NCBI RefSeq assembly: GCF_033807575.1
Contig: NC_084728.1
Span: 6,399,451-6,463,450, forward strand
Source of the DNA: Cydia pomonella
Taxonomy: Eukaryota > Arthropoda > Insecta > Lepidoptera > Tortricidae
DNA length: 64,000 bases
Reading direction: 5' to 3'
The notes under the pieces were generated by a model. It saw nothing but the letters and a program-made list of their open reading frames with translations. It did not search any database and was not told the origin of the DNA. The number at the start of each line of letters is the position of its first letter. Within the stretch, counting starts at the first letter, position 1. A program made the translations under genes and the position numbers. Shown here one piece after another: positions 10,941 to 22,112 of this stretch.

Positions 10941-11392
10941 AGATTTGATGTTATGAAGCTGTTATATCATACTGAATAAAACCCTATATAAACAATATTC
11001 TTACAAATTTTCGAGTCCATATATGTCATGGCACTAATAATTAGGAACAATATAACGGACAATCGCTTAGAAAACTTAAAAGATTTAACAAAGATTGTAA
11101 AATTTGTCATGAAAACGAAATCTTAAAGTTTGACTAATTCCTGAGTAAAAGTAACCTATCGTGTCCAAAAACTACAAATGCACGTTCTATTCAAGAATTT
11201 ACATATTTCTGCTAAAAGACAAGGCTAAGTCTTTAAAATGTATAACCTATTGCAACGTTGTGTAGCAAATCTGTTTGTCTAAATTTAGAAAAGAACTTTT
11301 TAATATTCGTTTTCTATGATGTATGCTGATAGAAAACCTAAGAGATGCCCAGAAACACTTCTAGTCACAAAATAAAACAGACTTACTTAAGG

Positions 11393-11535
11393 ATGACTCA
11401 CGCTAAACCAGCCCGGGGTCGGGCCGGGGAGTCCGACACTTCATTTTCTATAACGGGTGATCACGTAATGCTTTCTGTAGAAAACGAAGTATCGGACGCC
11501 CTGGCCCAGCCCAGGGCCGGTCTAAGATGAGTCAT
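11393..11535. mobile_element. Foldback MITE, GC-rich arms
   Basis: Two arms of about 60 bp start ATGACTCACGCTAAACCAGC and end with the complement of ATGACTCATCTTAGACC. They are about 80% alike and flank a 23-bp loop. It lies about 275 bp beyond the stop codon of the homeobox gene, so it could fall in its 3' UTR or just outside. Confidence 0.7.
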
Positions 11536-11650
11536 TGTTTATATAAATTACTGTTCCTCCAACATGTATAATACAATAGTTTGTGGCATTCCGTTCTAGT
11601 CTTGATGTTAATCCAGATATACAAGATTATTTACTCAGCAGGTTCATTCA

Positions 11651-11656
11651 TTTATT
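11651..11656 (-). terminator. Candidate polyadenylation signal AATAAA
   Basis: AATAAA on the minus strand, about 155 bp after the homeobox gene stop. It is the first such hexamer I see, but the motif is common in AT-rich DNA and no transcript evidence exists. Confidence 0.3.
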
Positions 11657-11809
11657 AAGTAATTTCATCTTTACCTTAAAATTTGTCACAGAGGCTGCCT
11701 TTAAAGGATTATAAATAACTGATCCAAAAATGGGTGCATATAATATCTGCAATAGCAGACCTGATTCTACCCAAATGAAGTAAACATTAGCCTCGTCTTT
11801 TCACAAAAT

Positions 11810-12070
11810 CTACTGTCTATTCTGTTGCTCCCTCTCTCTCGCTTTCATCTCCAGCTCCTCTTCTTCCCTCGTCAGCGGCACCGTGCTGTGATTATACAAG
11901 CCCTGTGCCATCAGCTGTAAGGCTAGCGGGTTCCTCTGTCCCGAGGCCTTCTTGATCTTGGCTCGCTTGTTCTGGAACCAGATCTTGATCTGAGCTTCAG
12001 CCAGACCGAGCTCCGCGGCCAGAGCTTGCCGCCGCCGCTCCGTCAGGTAGCGATTCTCGGCGAACTCGTG
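11810..12070 (-). CDS. inv: Engrailed-family homeobox gene, last coding exon
   Basis: This exon encodes 86 residues and a TAG. It starts after a CCACAG acceptor and opens with HEFAENRYLT, residues 18 onward of the homeodomain. The recognition helix IKIWFQNKRAKIKK keeps W48, F49, Q50, N51 and R53, so DNA contact should be normal. NPLALQLMAQGLYNHS is the conserved domain that follows the homeodomain in engrailed and invected, and the protein ends with a charged EEEELEMKARERE tail. The product is expected to be a nuclear DNA-binding repressor acting in segment polarity and, in butterflies, wing patterning (family knowledge). The reading phase joins exactly to the exon at 12971. Histidine at position 18 is as in Drosophila invected, whereas Drosophila engrailed has arginine; lepidopteran paralogues may differ, so en remains possible. 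Confidence 0.92.
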   Translation of the reverse strand, partial: HEFAENRYLTERRRQALAAELGLAEAQIKIWFQNKRAKIKKASGQRNPLALQLMAQGLYNHSTVPLTREEEELEMKAREREQQNRQ

Positions 12071-12565
12071 CTGTGGATAAAAAAATCTTTCAGCATGTGT
12101 ATCATTAAAAAAACGAAGATAAGCAGTCTAGAGGATATTTATGTGGACAAAACATAACCTTTAAATTGGAAATGTATGAAAATTATATGTTCTTTGAAAA
12201 TCATAATTAGAATAGCATCATCAATTGGTAAAAAGCCATCTCAGGTATAAAGTGGTAAAGGCAATAATCGATCAAGACCGATGGAAATAAATTATTAGAA
12301 CCTCAAAAACACGTGGTCACGATCCTCAGTAATACCAAACCGACAAAAAGAAAAGAAGTCATTGGAGAACCGTCTGTTTCAAAATATCATGGCTTCATAT
12401 TTTCCGGGCACCTCTCAAAAATTGTTACAAATTGTCTCAACATACAGATGATCAATCAAGATAAGTACTATCGATACTGTATGAGTTTCCTCCAAGTCTA
12501 GAAAATGCCTTAAACTTCGTCTTTTGTCTACTGTTAACAGGAACTTAAAAGCCAAGAAGAATTAC

Positions 12566-12651
12566 CTCTAGCTTGGCAAGTTGCGGGCTAGAAAAGGCGG
12601 TCCTGGACCGTTTTTGGTCGCACTGTGCTCGCCAAGGACTTCTTTGGACGA
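12566..12651 (-). pseudogene. Tandem copy A of the homeobox 5' exon
   Basis: This intronic 86-bp segment matches the exon at 12971-13074 at about 80% over its 3' half. It has an AG before it and a GTAATT after it at the homologous positions. In the gene's phase it is open and reads DQKRSRTAFSSPQLAKLE where the real exon has DEKRPRTAFSGPQLARLK. It is 18 bp shorter than the real exon, with a net deletion that garbles the RRPKK region. The polypyrimidine tract is weak. It may be a dead exon copy or, less likely, an alternative exon. Confidence 0.75.
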
Positions 12652-12680
12652 CTGGACTTAAGTGCTTATTTCAGAATTAC

Positions 12681-12762
12681 TTTTAGCTTGGCAAGCAACA
12701 TTGCGGGACAGAGAAGGCGGCCGTAAGAAGGTTTTCCTCGCTCTGTCTGCCCAAGGGGCATC
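12681..12762 (-). pseudogene. Tandem copy B of the homeobox 5' exon
   Basis: This is another match to the same exon, with a GTAATT in place of the donor and the codons for AKLK before it. A 5-bp insertion near the LA codons and other changes break the homeodomain frame, and no convincing acceptor remains. It starts 115 bp from copy A. It is 290 bp from the real exon, which becomes about 106 bp once the inserted SINE is removed. Confidence 0.7.
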
Positions 12763-12782
12763 TAACTAACTATAATAACTAC

Positions 12783-12966
12783 TAATGATATTTAGCAGTA
12801 GCTTCTCGGTGAAGAAAAACATCGTGAGGAAACCTGCATACATCTGCGAAGAAATTCAAAGGTGTATGTGCCGCATTGGGCCAACGTGGGGAATATAGCC
12901 CAAGCCCTCTCGCGCATGAGAGGAGGCCTGTGCCCATTAGTGGGACGTATATGGGCTGAATTATTG
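12783..12966 (+). mobile_element. SINE-A, 5'-truncated, beside the homeobox splice donor
   Basis: The segment matches the body of the 60001 SINE, from GATATTTAGCAGTAGCTT through GTGAGGAAACCTGCATACAT to GGGACGTATATGGGCTG. Its 3' tail GAATTATTG runs into the TTAC that is the complement of the splice donor. It lacks the tRNA-like head. Confidence 0.85.
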
Positions 12967-12970
12967 TTAC

Positions 12971-13074
12971 CTTTAGCCTGGCGAGCTGCGGGCCAGAGAA
13001 AGCGGTCCTGGGGCGTTTCTCGTCAGTCTGCGCGGCCTCTCCAGGGGGCTTCTTCGGCCGGCGCGTGCGCGGAC
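12971..13074 (-). CDS. inv: Engrailed-family homeobox gene, penultimate coding exon
   Basis: This 104-bp exon starts after TTTCTCTGTCCAG and ends AAAG before GTAACA. Its first two bases (GT) finish a codon begun in the previous exon. It encodes PRTRRPKKPPGEAAQTDEK and then RPRTAFSGPQLARLK, the linker before the homeodomain, the N-terminal arm with R5 and F8, and the start of helix 1 with L16. The PR-x-RRPKK stretch before the homeodomain is typical of engrailed and invected. In invected a 6-bp micro-exon encoding RS may precede this exon; a unit that small cannot be recognised here. The upstream exon with the repressor motifs is not seen in the window. Confidence 0.9.
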
Positions 13075-14400
13075 CTGGACAGAGAAAGAATATAATTATG
13101 CATATTTTCAGCTTCTTTTCATATGAGAGTTCAGGAGAAAACTTTGAGTCCATATATCCTAAATTAGGTTAAAAGACCAAGTATTTCATAAACGGGCAAT
13201 ATTTGACACCTTCCCTATTTTTTTAAATTATAATATTGATACATGTAGTAGTACAGGATGTTTTCTCTTCATCTGTGAGATGTTGAAATGACCACCTAGT
13301 TTAGTAAAACAGTAGTTTTGTTAACTTTACCTAAAGTCGAGCCGAAATTGTGGTTATTTAACGTTGAAATAAACATTCTAGAATCTAGATGACCATTACA
13401 AAATCTCATTGAAAGTGTAATGACTTTCGTACTTTTGTCGATAACTCAAAACACCGTAAACATTTTATAAACAGGGTAATCTTGGCGCCCATGAAACCAC
13501 ATAGAGTATAAAAAGGGTTTAATAAAAGATATGAAAACGTGGACAGTTAGTTTAACCTTGTGCCTACATATTGTGCTACCCATAGGACATAGTAGACCAC
13601 CTGTATGTATGGGGTATATAATTCAACTTAAAAATACAAGTAGGCAGGATGTTAAACCAACTATGTGCCACAATTCTAATACAATTAACACCTGCAGCAA
13701 ATTAATGCCAATGTCCAAAGCGACAGCTCTTTTCACGAAAGCTGGCACGAATGGAATGAACGAGACTTTAATTGTATGAGTGAAACATGTATCGGTATAC
13801 ATTCAGAGCCGCCATTTTGTTGGTGATACACACATAGATATTTCCATTCATTCATTCGTTCCGGTGGGAATTGACCTGTACCTTTTAGGGCCAAAAAACG
13901 CTGTCCTTTCGAATTTTCATACTCAAAATCGTTAGACATAGAGAGTTCTACAATCGAGTTTTTATAATCGTAAAACTGGATTAAAAAGTAAAACGAAATC
14001 ATTCAAATGAAATATTTTTGAGGCTTTATTCTTTACCATCAAGTTTTAACTGTTTTAAGCCATACCTGTGTATTATTTGTCCGCATTTTCGTTAGTCTTT
14101 TTTTTCAGAAACGCGTAACTTTTCAGGATTACCATAAAACAAACCTAACCTAACCTATCTATAATATAACCTTACGAAAATACTGAGAAGTTAACGGTTT
14201 CAGAATTATGACTAATGATAATCCGATAATCATTACATTATGACTTTTAATAATTATGTCAAACAAAGGGATCCGGATATTTTTATATCCGTGACAACCC
14301 TACAAAGTTATTTACATTTGAAATGGACACTTCAAGTTGGTTGAAATATACAGATTTTTAAAATTACCAAGTGTAATATTTTTAAGCTGAATTGGCAGGC
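13075..14400. other. Probable intron of the homeobox gene; nothing recognised
   Basis: On the minus strand this is upstream of the exon at 12971, so it should be intron if the transcript continues to the right. No splice-flanked exon resembling the engrailed N-terminal half was found. Open frames here have no motifs. Confidence 0.5.
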
Positions 14401-14412
14401 AATTATGATATT

Positions 14413-14787
14413 GGCGGACAACTCCTCCGATACAAAGATGTTCAGAAACGACACATGAAAAGATGCAACATTGACGCCTCTCGGTGGGAAGGTTTGGCAG
14501 CACATCGTCCTGAGTGGCGCAGGCTGGTGCAGGGCAATGTGCGCGATTTCGGGGAGCAACGTAAAGCTGACCTCGACGCTAAACGCGACGAGCTGAAAAA
14601 GCGCCAGCCTGCGTCCATTCACTACCACTACATAGCTGGTGTCCTCACGTGCCCTCAATGTGCGCGGGGGTTCACCTCAAAGATCGGCTATGTCAGCCAT
14701 CTTCGAGCGCATAAGCGCCGAGCTAACTAGGAGTCGAAGTGGTCGCCATGGTCGAAATCGGCCGGAAAGATCATCATCATCATCATC
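14413..14787 (+). mobile_element. LINE 3' end with C-terminal C2H2 coding remnant
   Basis: The open frame to 14730 contains RWEGLAAHRPEWRR, then an alanine/arginine-rich helix, then CPQCARGFTSKIGYVSHLRAH, a C2H2 finger. This is the usual C-terminus of a widespread insect APE-type LINE ORF2. It stops at TAG 14728-14730 and is followed by a short UTR and a (TCA)n tail. ATGATATT at 14405-14412 and 14788-14795 is a plausible target duplication, which makes this a 5'-truncated insertion. Confidence 0.75.
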
Positions 14788-14799
14788 ATGATATTAAGT

Positions 14800-16300
14800 G
14801 ATGGTAATGATATTTTACATGCTAAACATGTCGAGTTTTTTTTTCTTTCATTTAATTTTTACTTGTAAATATCGTTATAAATGTTGACAGTTTTACAGAA
14901 ACACACACAAACGTCAGATAAGCATAAAACACAAATAACAGTAAATACAAACACAAAAAACGCTGCACGTTAACTATAATCTAAAAATGCAATGATTAAG
15001 AGGCTGTCAACACCCAATGTCCTTGAAATTGATGTTACTTAAACAGTTTTTTAAGAAAGACTATTTGTTTTAGTCAAGTAAGAAAAATATATGTTCATAT
15101 TAATTATATTTCAAAGACCGTGGTTGTACTCGATACATGATTGAACGAAATCGCCTCGATAGAAAATAATTGCAAAGATTGTTCTTAAAATCACAATTAA
15201 ACGGTTTTATGTCTTTATTGTTTTGACTTATGGGTCTGCAATTAAAATCACAATTTCAAAACATTTATATCTAAACCGCTGTTGAGTAATATATTACACT
15301 AATAATCCACTTTTTTTTTAAATATTTTTTCTTATTATTCCCTTGCCCAGGCCCAGTAACATGCGACAGTGCTATCTCATTTACTCCGATACAAATAGAC
15401 AGTGTGCGCGCTTTAGGTATTGACAGCCTCTTAACAACATTTAGGCTAATCAAATTATTTTTTTTAGAAGAATTCATTTCCAGTAAGCTTTAATACCTTT
15501 ATTTACTAAACGCGTGTAATCCGAGTTTGCGCAATGCCAGGAGGTGTGCAAAAATGTTTGCACTTTTTCAGTTATTCTCTTGTAGCTAGAAAACGGTACG
15601 TCCGACGGATAATTCACTCTAATCATGAAAATTGATATCTGAGGATCCGAAAGGTACCTTAATATGAATTCGTAGTAAAAGTTGTAATAAATGGCCGCCA
15701 TTTAGATTTTTTAGATTTTTGATATAATCACATTAACCTTTTGAACGCCACGCCTATAGTACGCGGCGCGTAATCGTGAACCTTGTCGGTAGTACCTACC
15801 GACTCGGTACGCATGAAGGTTGATATTGGGCTGTAGCCGCGCGCGTCATATGACGTCTTTGGCAGTTAAAAGGTTAAAACCCGAAAACGCCTTTTCACCA
15901 GTGTCTGATCCACCAAACATTGCTGGTAGTGCCATTGTAATTGATGGTGGGTTCCTTCTATATCGAGTTGTTTGGCAATTCAAGGAAAATTGTATTTCCC
16001 AAGGCTCCCAAAATGTATGCACACCTCCTGGGATAGAGCAAACTCGGATTACACGCATTTAGGACCAAATTAAGGTATCATAACAATTTCCAGCATGCTG
16101 CAAATTAATTTCTCAAAACACTTATTTTGAGTCTAATTTGATTAGCCTAATTTCAATCTAGTACCTCATTTGAAAAAGGAGTTTGCCATAAACACTAGCA
16201 TGAAAAATTACACAGTTTAGTATAAAACAAACACACATAAACCTAAATCACAAAAAAAACAATACTGCAACAACACACAAGTATAAAAGTATGTAGTAAA
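14800..16300. other. Non-coding DNA, no gene recognised
   Basis: Nothing here could be named. Segments near 15355-15420 and 15500-15560 reappear in rearranged form near 16000-16080 (for example the complement of TAATCCGAGTTTGC), which suggests an old repeat. Confidence 0.35.
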
Positions 16301-16309
16301 CTGTGAATG

Positions 16310-16608
16310 AAGCGATGATGACCGAGTGGATATGACATTCGACTTTCAATCCTCAGCTCGTGAGTTCAAATCCTGCGCTAAGTTTGAAAAACCAGACAAG
16401 TGCGAGTGGACTAGCCCACCGAGGGTTCCGTACTTTTTAGTATTTGTTGTTATAGCGGCAACAGAAATATATCATCTGTGAAAATTTCAACTGTCTGTCG
16501 TTCATGAGATACTGCCTAGTGACAGACGGATAAACAGACAGAAGGACGGACAGCGAAGTCTTAGTAATAGGGTCCCATTTTACCATTTGGGTAGAGAACC
16601 CTAAAAAA
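16310..16608 (+). mobile_element. SINE-like unit: tRNA-like head plus dispersed tail
   Basis: A head similar to SINE-A (GACCGAGTGGATATGACATT and GTGAGTTCAAATCC, boxes A and B) occupies 16310-16384. It is followed at 16390-16608 by a repeat with GACAAGTGCGAGTGGACTAG, a TGACAGACGGATAAACAGAC run and a terminal GAGAACCCTAAAAAA. I recognise the second part as a repeat common in moths and butterflies. The two parts may be separate insertions. Confidence 0.6.
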
Positions 16609-17400
16609 GACCGTGGCAAAAAGCTGAGCCGGGATATCTCGCTAGGAATATGATGGTAAGTTTGAAATAACCTAAAGCTCGTTACTTTATTTGATTTATT
16701 CTTTTAAAAAGTCTTAAAAACTAGCAACACTCGCCCATAAATATATAGATGTTGCCTTAGAATAATAATGGTCCTAATATTACCAGTTTTTTAAATAGCT
16801 ATCGGCTGTCAGTCTGTCACACCCGCTCGACCAACTGACGGCATATTTGTCGCGTCGTGTGTGTTACAAAAAGTATAGATTGATCTGATAGCCTAATACG
16901 TCGTAATTTATATACAAAACTATATCTTGAGAGTTGTGATGTTTGAAAAACATTACCAGAGAGCGGATTTCAGGGGGCAACATTTAATGGCAGATAGGGG
17001 GACCGATATCTAATGATAATAATTTTGTACCAATGTACATGAACAGCAATCTAGTGCAATATAAGCGTGTATAACCATGCATAAGCCTTTATCGTAAGTT
17101 ATCGTTTGTTACGTCAAACCAATGGCACCCGCCACACTGGGGTATGATCAAAGAGTAAAGTACGAGTAAGTATGGTATGATAATGGCGCACCTGAATACT
17201 ATCGAAGATAGGGCCATCTTAAAAGTATGTAAGTACTTATGCAAAATATGGCGAACGATCAATCTGCGTATATTAAGATATTAGATAACACAATACAAGA
17301 AGATGATTAGAAAAATAAAAACGCATTAAAAAACATACACACACATTCCAAAATAACAAACATTGCAAAAAACACACATAAAAGCCACAACACAAGACTT

Positions 17401-17568
17401 GCGTACCGGACCGCGATCTTGGTCTGGTCACTTCCATACCAGCCTCGTCCAAGGCTAAACCATCGAATGGAAGATAGTTAGCCGTACGTCCGTCTAGGAC
17501 GCAGCTATAAGTGAAAGTGCTAAAGAGATAACCTGACCGTATCAAGGTCGCGTTTCGGTACTCCCGTC
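17401..17568. mobile_element. MITE with GCGTACCGGACCGCG termini
   Basis: Left end GCGTACCGGACCGCGATCTT; the right end is the complement of ACCGAAACGCGACCTT. The element at 59126-59677 shares the GGCGTACCGGACCGC terminus, so the two belong to one family of different sizes. Confidence 0.6.
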
Positions 17569-17860
17569 TGTTAGCATTATTACAATAAATACACAAACAA
17601 AAAACACACATTGCAAAAACCATGGCGCCCTTCGACGATACTCCCGCACGAGCAGACGATGCAATATCTTAACCAATTCAGTGTGTGCGCACGTAACTTT
17701 AAAATTGGTCAAAATATTTCACCGACTGCCTGCCGGGTCTGAAATGAAGTGATGGTTGCTGTGGGGAAAATTAAATGAACCATTTTGTACACTAGAAAGG
17801 ATGCAAAAGTGAGTAAGGTGAAAAGATCGTCTAAAAGGTAAGATCGTCTACAAGTACATA

Positions 17861-17975
17861 CACCTCGCTCGCACTAATATGCGAGTATGAGGGAAATATA
17901 TAGAAAGTAAGTTACTCACTGACATCCTAGCGAATATTCGCTATATATATGTCAGTGTCAAACTGGTGGTAGCCA
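17861..17975. mobile_element. MITE fragment related to 47667-47801
   Basis: Shares CGCTCGCACTAATATGCG, AGAAAGTAAGTTACTC and ATGTCAGTGTCAAACTGG with the foldback element at 47667-47801, in rearranged order. No coding content. Confidence 0.5.
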
Positions 17976-18776
17976 TAAAGGTCTTTCGTCTTCGGTCTTT
18001 GTACACACATACTCAGCATACAGAAGATCGGTGGAGCAGAAGGAATGAAGCTCTTCCTTTTTAGAGGGTTTACCGCGAACACCGAAGTTTGCAAATTGCG
18101 GGTATCCTTCTCTTTATAATTTTATAACAAACAGAAACGTCAGCTAACGATGCTATTACCCCCCCCATTTTATATGCCGGTCTTTTCCATATTGACCTTA
18201 CTTAGATTTTCATTCCAAATCATGATGTCTACTGATTGATTTCTTACTTCATTATATTTATTTCTCGATATAATGTTATGAGATAGGTATCTGATAACTT
18301 TAATCGAAAATCTGAGAATAAAGCCTGACCAGTAATACATGATCACGCGCCATATTGCGGAATTTCATTGGAACTAAATTGTTCATACTAATCTGAGCTG
18401 TCACCTGAGCTAAGAATAACAGCGCCATTTTGACAATTATTTATCATATATTTCTGGTCAAAAACCAATATTTAGGTAAAACTCTACTTTTTTAGTTGGA
18501 ATTGTAATTTTAACACGTTTATTATGATTTATTATAAATTAATCTATCTCGTATGAAAAAAGTACACTTATTTCTTATTATCGAAGTGTAGTTCATAAAC
18601 CATTTTTTTACTAAGTAATCATTGATTTAATATATAGAAACTTGGACTCAAAACCGATAATTTTTCATAAATACAAAATTTTACTTTCGTTATTTCGCTT
18701 TTTAAAATATACCTCTATTCCTTGATCCTTTTATTTACTCACTATCACTATGGACATGGACATGGTCCGAAATAAA

Positions 18777-18809
18777 AATAAATTGAATTGAATTGAATTG
18801 AATTGAATT
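18777..18809. repeat. AATTG microsatellite
   Basis: Six uninterrupted AATTG units follow an ACAT-rich stretch. Confidence 0.8.
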
Positions 18810-19439
18810 TAGATGACCTGATAACTCAGAAAGAAAATATTTGTTTTTTTTTATAATTTTTTTAAGACATAAAAAAATTAAAATAAAGTCTATGTCTGAA
18901 AAAAGGTCACATTTCGATTTTCATTGAAACCAGTATAACGGTTCCTATCTCGAACACAGTTTAAACGAAAAGCAAACATTAATTTTACTCCATTAACAAC
19001 TCTAATCGATTTACTTTACATTCCTCAACAATCTTTAATTGTCAAATGACTCGTCTAATACCAAACTTTTTTTATTTTCTACAGACCACGACCCAAACCA
19101 TTCCGCCTCAAACGAATGACACTTTTTTGCTCCAACTTTTTTAAACACTTTATGATGGATCGTCTAAGGTCATTGGCCACGTATTTTTTCTAATCAACCA
19201 TAGACATTTTTTCTAAGTTTTCTGAGGTATCATTTAGTCTATTAATTCGTTTTTTCGTAGAGTTTTTATTGTGGTGGCAGTGTGAGGGTTCACGCATGAA
19301 CTGTCAATGAATAGGTTTGACATTATTAATGTTTGTGTCAAAATATTTGGTAAAATGACCATGTCATTCCCTTTTATTAATGAATCATGGCACAAATAGC
19401 CTTTAGTTAGTTTTAGATTAAAAGCATAAAAATATAGGT

Positions 19440-19640
19440 TTTTTTTATACTACGTCGATGACAAATAAGCATAGGACCCGCCTTATAGTAAGCAGTCTCC
19501 GTAGCCTATGTACGCCTGCAACTCCAGAGGAATTACATGCGGGTTGCCGACCCTAACACTCCGCACCCTCGTTGAGCTCTGGCAACATTACTCACCGGCA
19601 GGAACACTACACTATGAGTAGGGTCTAGTGTTAGGGTTTG
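19440..19640 (+). mobile_element. Repeat C (probable LINE or SINE 3' region)
   Basis: The block from TTTTTTATACTACGTCGATG through CTCCGTAGCCTATG, GCCTGCAACTCCAGAGG and GAGCTCTGGCAACA to CTCACCGGCAGGAACAC recurs at 42000-42210, in reverse at 51090-51238, and in part at 62785-62905. No ORF. Confidence 0.7.
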
Positions 19641-20000
19641 AGATTCCATTTTATACTTATATTATGATCTTTTCAATCCTTTATAACGTTGCATTACATC
19701 ACAGATTAATATTTTATACTTAATTATTATTATAGTTAAAAACAACCGTTAAATACCGTAAATTATAAAAAATCAAGAAATCTAAATGTAAGCTTATTAT
19801 TAATAGTTATTTTCATGTTTTTTTTTATAAATAATATTAAAAATAATAAAATTGGATAGTTCTCACGTGTCTGCCGTGAGGTCCCGTACTTACTTCGTCC
19901 TAAAACAAAAGAGAAAAACACAATTAGCATTTTTGCAAACAAAACAATTTTCACACATGTCAATTGGAAAATAAACTTAAAATAAACATGTTTTTGATAA

Positions 20001-20119
20001 AGTCCGTCTCAGCTCAAATCAATGTATGGGAGTGTCATTATAAACGTCATGTTTTCATAGAAATTTGACATTAATTATGTCATTGCAAATGTCATGCAAA
20101 GTTGGCTTGGTCTGACTCT
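20001..20119. mobile_element. MITE remnant ending GCTTGGTCTGACTCT
   Basis: Ends with GGCTTGGTCTGACTCTA and contains ATAAACGTCATG and ATAGAAATTTGACAT, matching the family whose complete copy is 34614-34767. The left terminus is degraded. Confidence 0.5.
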
Positions 20120-20440
20120 ACGTATTACTTAAAATCATATAGAGCCTTTTCAAGTGCTTGAATATGGACCCCAAATGTTATAAATAATAATGTTTTATTA
20201 CTGTAGATGTCGATAAAGTTTATTTCAGTAAATGAGTCCGTTAATTACTTAAAGAATGTTACGAATTATTCGTGCAACGGTTATAGCCTGCTTTAATTAA
20301 ATTATACGACAAAAATATTTACATTTTCATTAATAAGTAATCGTTTTATAACATATTTTGCTATAGGTGGGGTGTGTGGTTGTGTTTAACAGATGGGTTC
20401 ATTTGGAATCAAAGAATATATATGGAATATATTCGCAATG

Positions 20441-20714
20441 TAAGAGCCTCGGTAGAGAGAACCTTTTTATACCATTTGGCGTTGAAACTCTAGGTCCATG
20501 GGGTCCCAGACCGCACAAGTTTTTGGCGCACGAGTCTAGTTGACGTAGCTGGTAATCGAAGAGCTGGCGGCATCCTCGCACAACATATCAATCAGTATTG
20601 CGATATAACGAGGAAATGCCGCCGGCATCCTTGGTACAATGCCTCAATGGCCTATTTTAGTCCTTTATCCTCTGTATAATTATATCCATTATGTATATTG
20701 TTATTGTAAATAAA
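20441..20714 (+). mobile_element. RLE-type LINE, 5'-truncated 3' end
   Basis: Runs from TAAGAGCCTCGGTAGAGAGA through the codons around VETLGPWGP to CGAGGAAATGCCGCC, CTTGGTACAATGCCTCAA and the 3' UTR ending TATTGTTATTGTAAATAAA. It matches the family at 5127-8485. It is frame-broken in the coding part. Confidence 0.85.
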
Positions 20715-21400
20715 TTTAGATGATATTTTTTATTCGAAATTAAAGTTCTTATTATTCCAAATTAGGCGTTGGTTCCATTTACCAATAATCCTAGATCGCA
20801 AAACGGAATGGTCTCAAAATGCCAGAGTCCCAGAATGTGTATTTTTTTCTCAAAATACTCCACATTCGACAATGACAATACCCAAACTTCAACACCTAAA
20901 TCGTAAATGAAACCAAAGCTTACTTATAATTAGTCTCTTGACTTATTCTAGTTAAGATTTTATTAATTCAAAAATAACCTCTAATTTAGAAAATATCTTA
21001 ACAGTAAATTAATCATTAACTTTCTTTAAATTGACATTTCTCAGCTTCAATTAATTAACATTTAAATCAGATTCACAATTAAAAAATAAAAATCTTGTCT
21101 ATGCCGTTTTAAGCAAACATGGCGGCAGATAAAGCCATTAAACATAACACTTGGTTATTTATTCGCGTCCGAATTAATATTAACATATTTAAGTATTCTA
21201 ACTGGTTCCAATTTCGCTATTTCTAAAACTCGTTTTTGGTATAATATTAAGATAAAGATAAGTTATTGACTTCCTTTTGCATGTTAATTTACACGATTGT
21301 CTGTAGAGTTAGAACAAGAAAAGTCTGCAACGATTTTGATAGCATACGCAGTGCAAGTGTTATTTATATGTCATAATTAATATTATAAGGCGTATATTAT

Positions 21401-21500
21401 ATTATTACACAAATTGACTAAGCCCTACATGCAGTAAGCTCAAGAAGGCTTGTGTTGTTGGTACTCAGACAACGATATACATAATATATAAAGCCCACAG
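21401..21500 (-). mobile_element. SINE-B, 3' fragment
   Basis: Contains ATTATTACACAAATTGACTA, GAAGGCTTGTGTTG and CAGACAACGATATAC, the reverse-oriented 3' half of SINE-B. The head is absent. Confidence 0.65.
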
Positions 21501-21772
21501 CCCTAGGGTACCCGCAGTCTCAAGCAGTTTTTTTGAAAAATTCTTGTATATAAATATTAAATATTATAGGACATTTTCTCACTAGATTATAGGTATGTTA
21601 ATATGCTCATACTTCTACCTACCGTATTACTCAATGTTTAGTGTACCTATTTAGTTTAAGATTATTTTAGAGCGCACCGCCAACAAACTGTTTCACAGTT
21701 TGGCGAAAAATTAGATTAAGGTACTTAAAATATTGTATTTTTTTGGTAAATAAAAAAAAAAAAAAAAAAAAA

Positions 21773-22008
21773 CAAATTGGTTAAGCCCACATTAAGCTCA
21801 AGATCAAGAAGGCTTGTGTTGTGGGTACTTAGACAACGATATATATAATATACAAATACTTAAATACATAGAAAACACCTAAGACTCACGAACAAATATC
21901 CGTGCTCATCACACAAATAAATGTCCTTACAGGGATTTGAACCCAGAACCACCGGCTTCATAGGCAGGGTCACTAGCACTACCCACAAGGCCAGAACGGT
22001 CGTCAAAG
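21773..22008 (-). mobile_element. SINE-B, nearly full length
   Basis: In reverse it has the tRNA-like head (box A in GGCCTTGTGGGTAGTGC, box B in GGTTCTGGGTTCAAATCC), then the GTGATGAGCACGG body and the ACCCACAACACAAGCCTTC tail. A 21-bp A run abuts the 3' side at 21752-21772. Confidence 0.75.
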
Positions 22009-22107
22009 GTACTTTCATAGAAGTTTGACATTTAAAATAACACTTGCACTGCGTGACACCCGTTGTCTAAACAGCAATGCTTAAATCGTCTGCAATAGAC
22101 GCAAAGG

Positions 22108-22112
22108 CCTGT
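22108..22112 (+). repeat. 5-bp target duplication of the BEL element, left
   Basis: CCTGT immediately before the left LTR, repeated at 26503-26507 after the right LTR. Five base pairs is usual for BEL/Pao integrases. Confidence 0.85.

Larger units (their letters stand above)
12071..12970 (-). other. Intron splitting the homeobox
   Basis: The intron reads GTAACA at its 5' end (12970 downward) and ends CCACAG at 12071. Its position between homeodomain residues 17 and 18 is the known engrailed/invected intron site. It contains a SINE-A tail next to the donor and two decayed copies of the upstream exon. Confidence 0.85.

Noticed and set aside
12782..13153. A 123-codon minus-strand open frame as one gene
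   Set aside because: Only 12971-13074 has homeobox content. The rest is intron, SINE and acceptor sequence; the exon borders are marked by AG and GT.
16321..16640. Promoter or host exon in the GACAGACGGA-rich segment
   Set aside because: It matches a dispersed repeat pattern and carries no splice-bounded reading frame.
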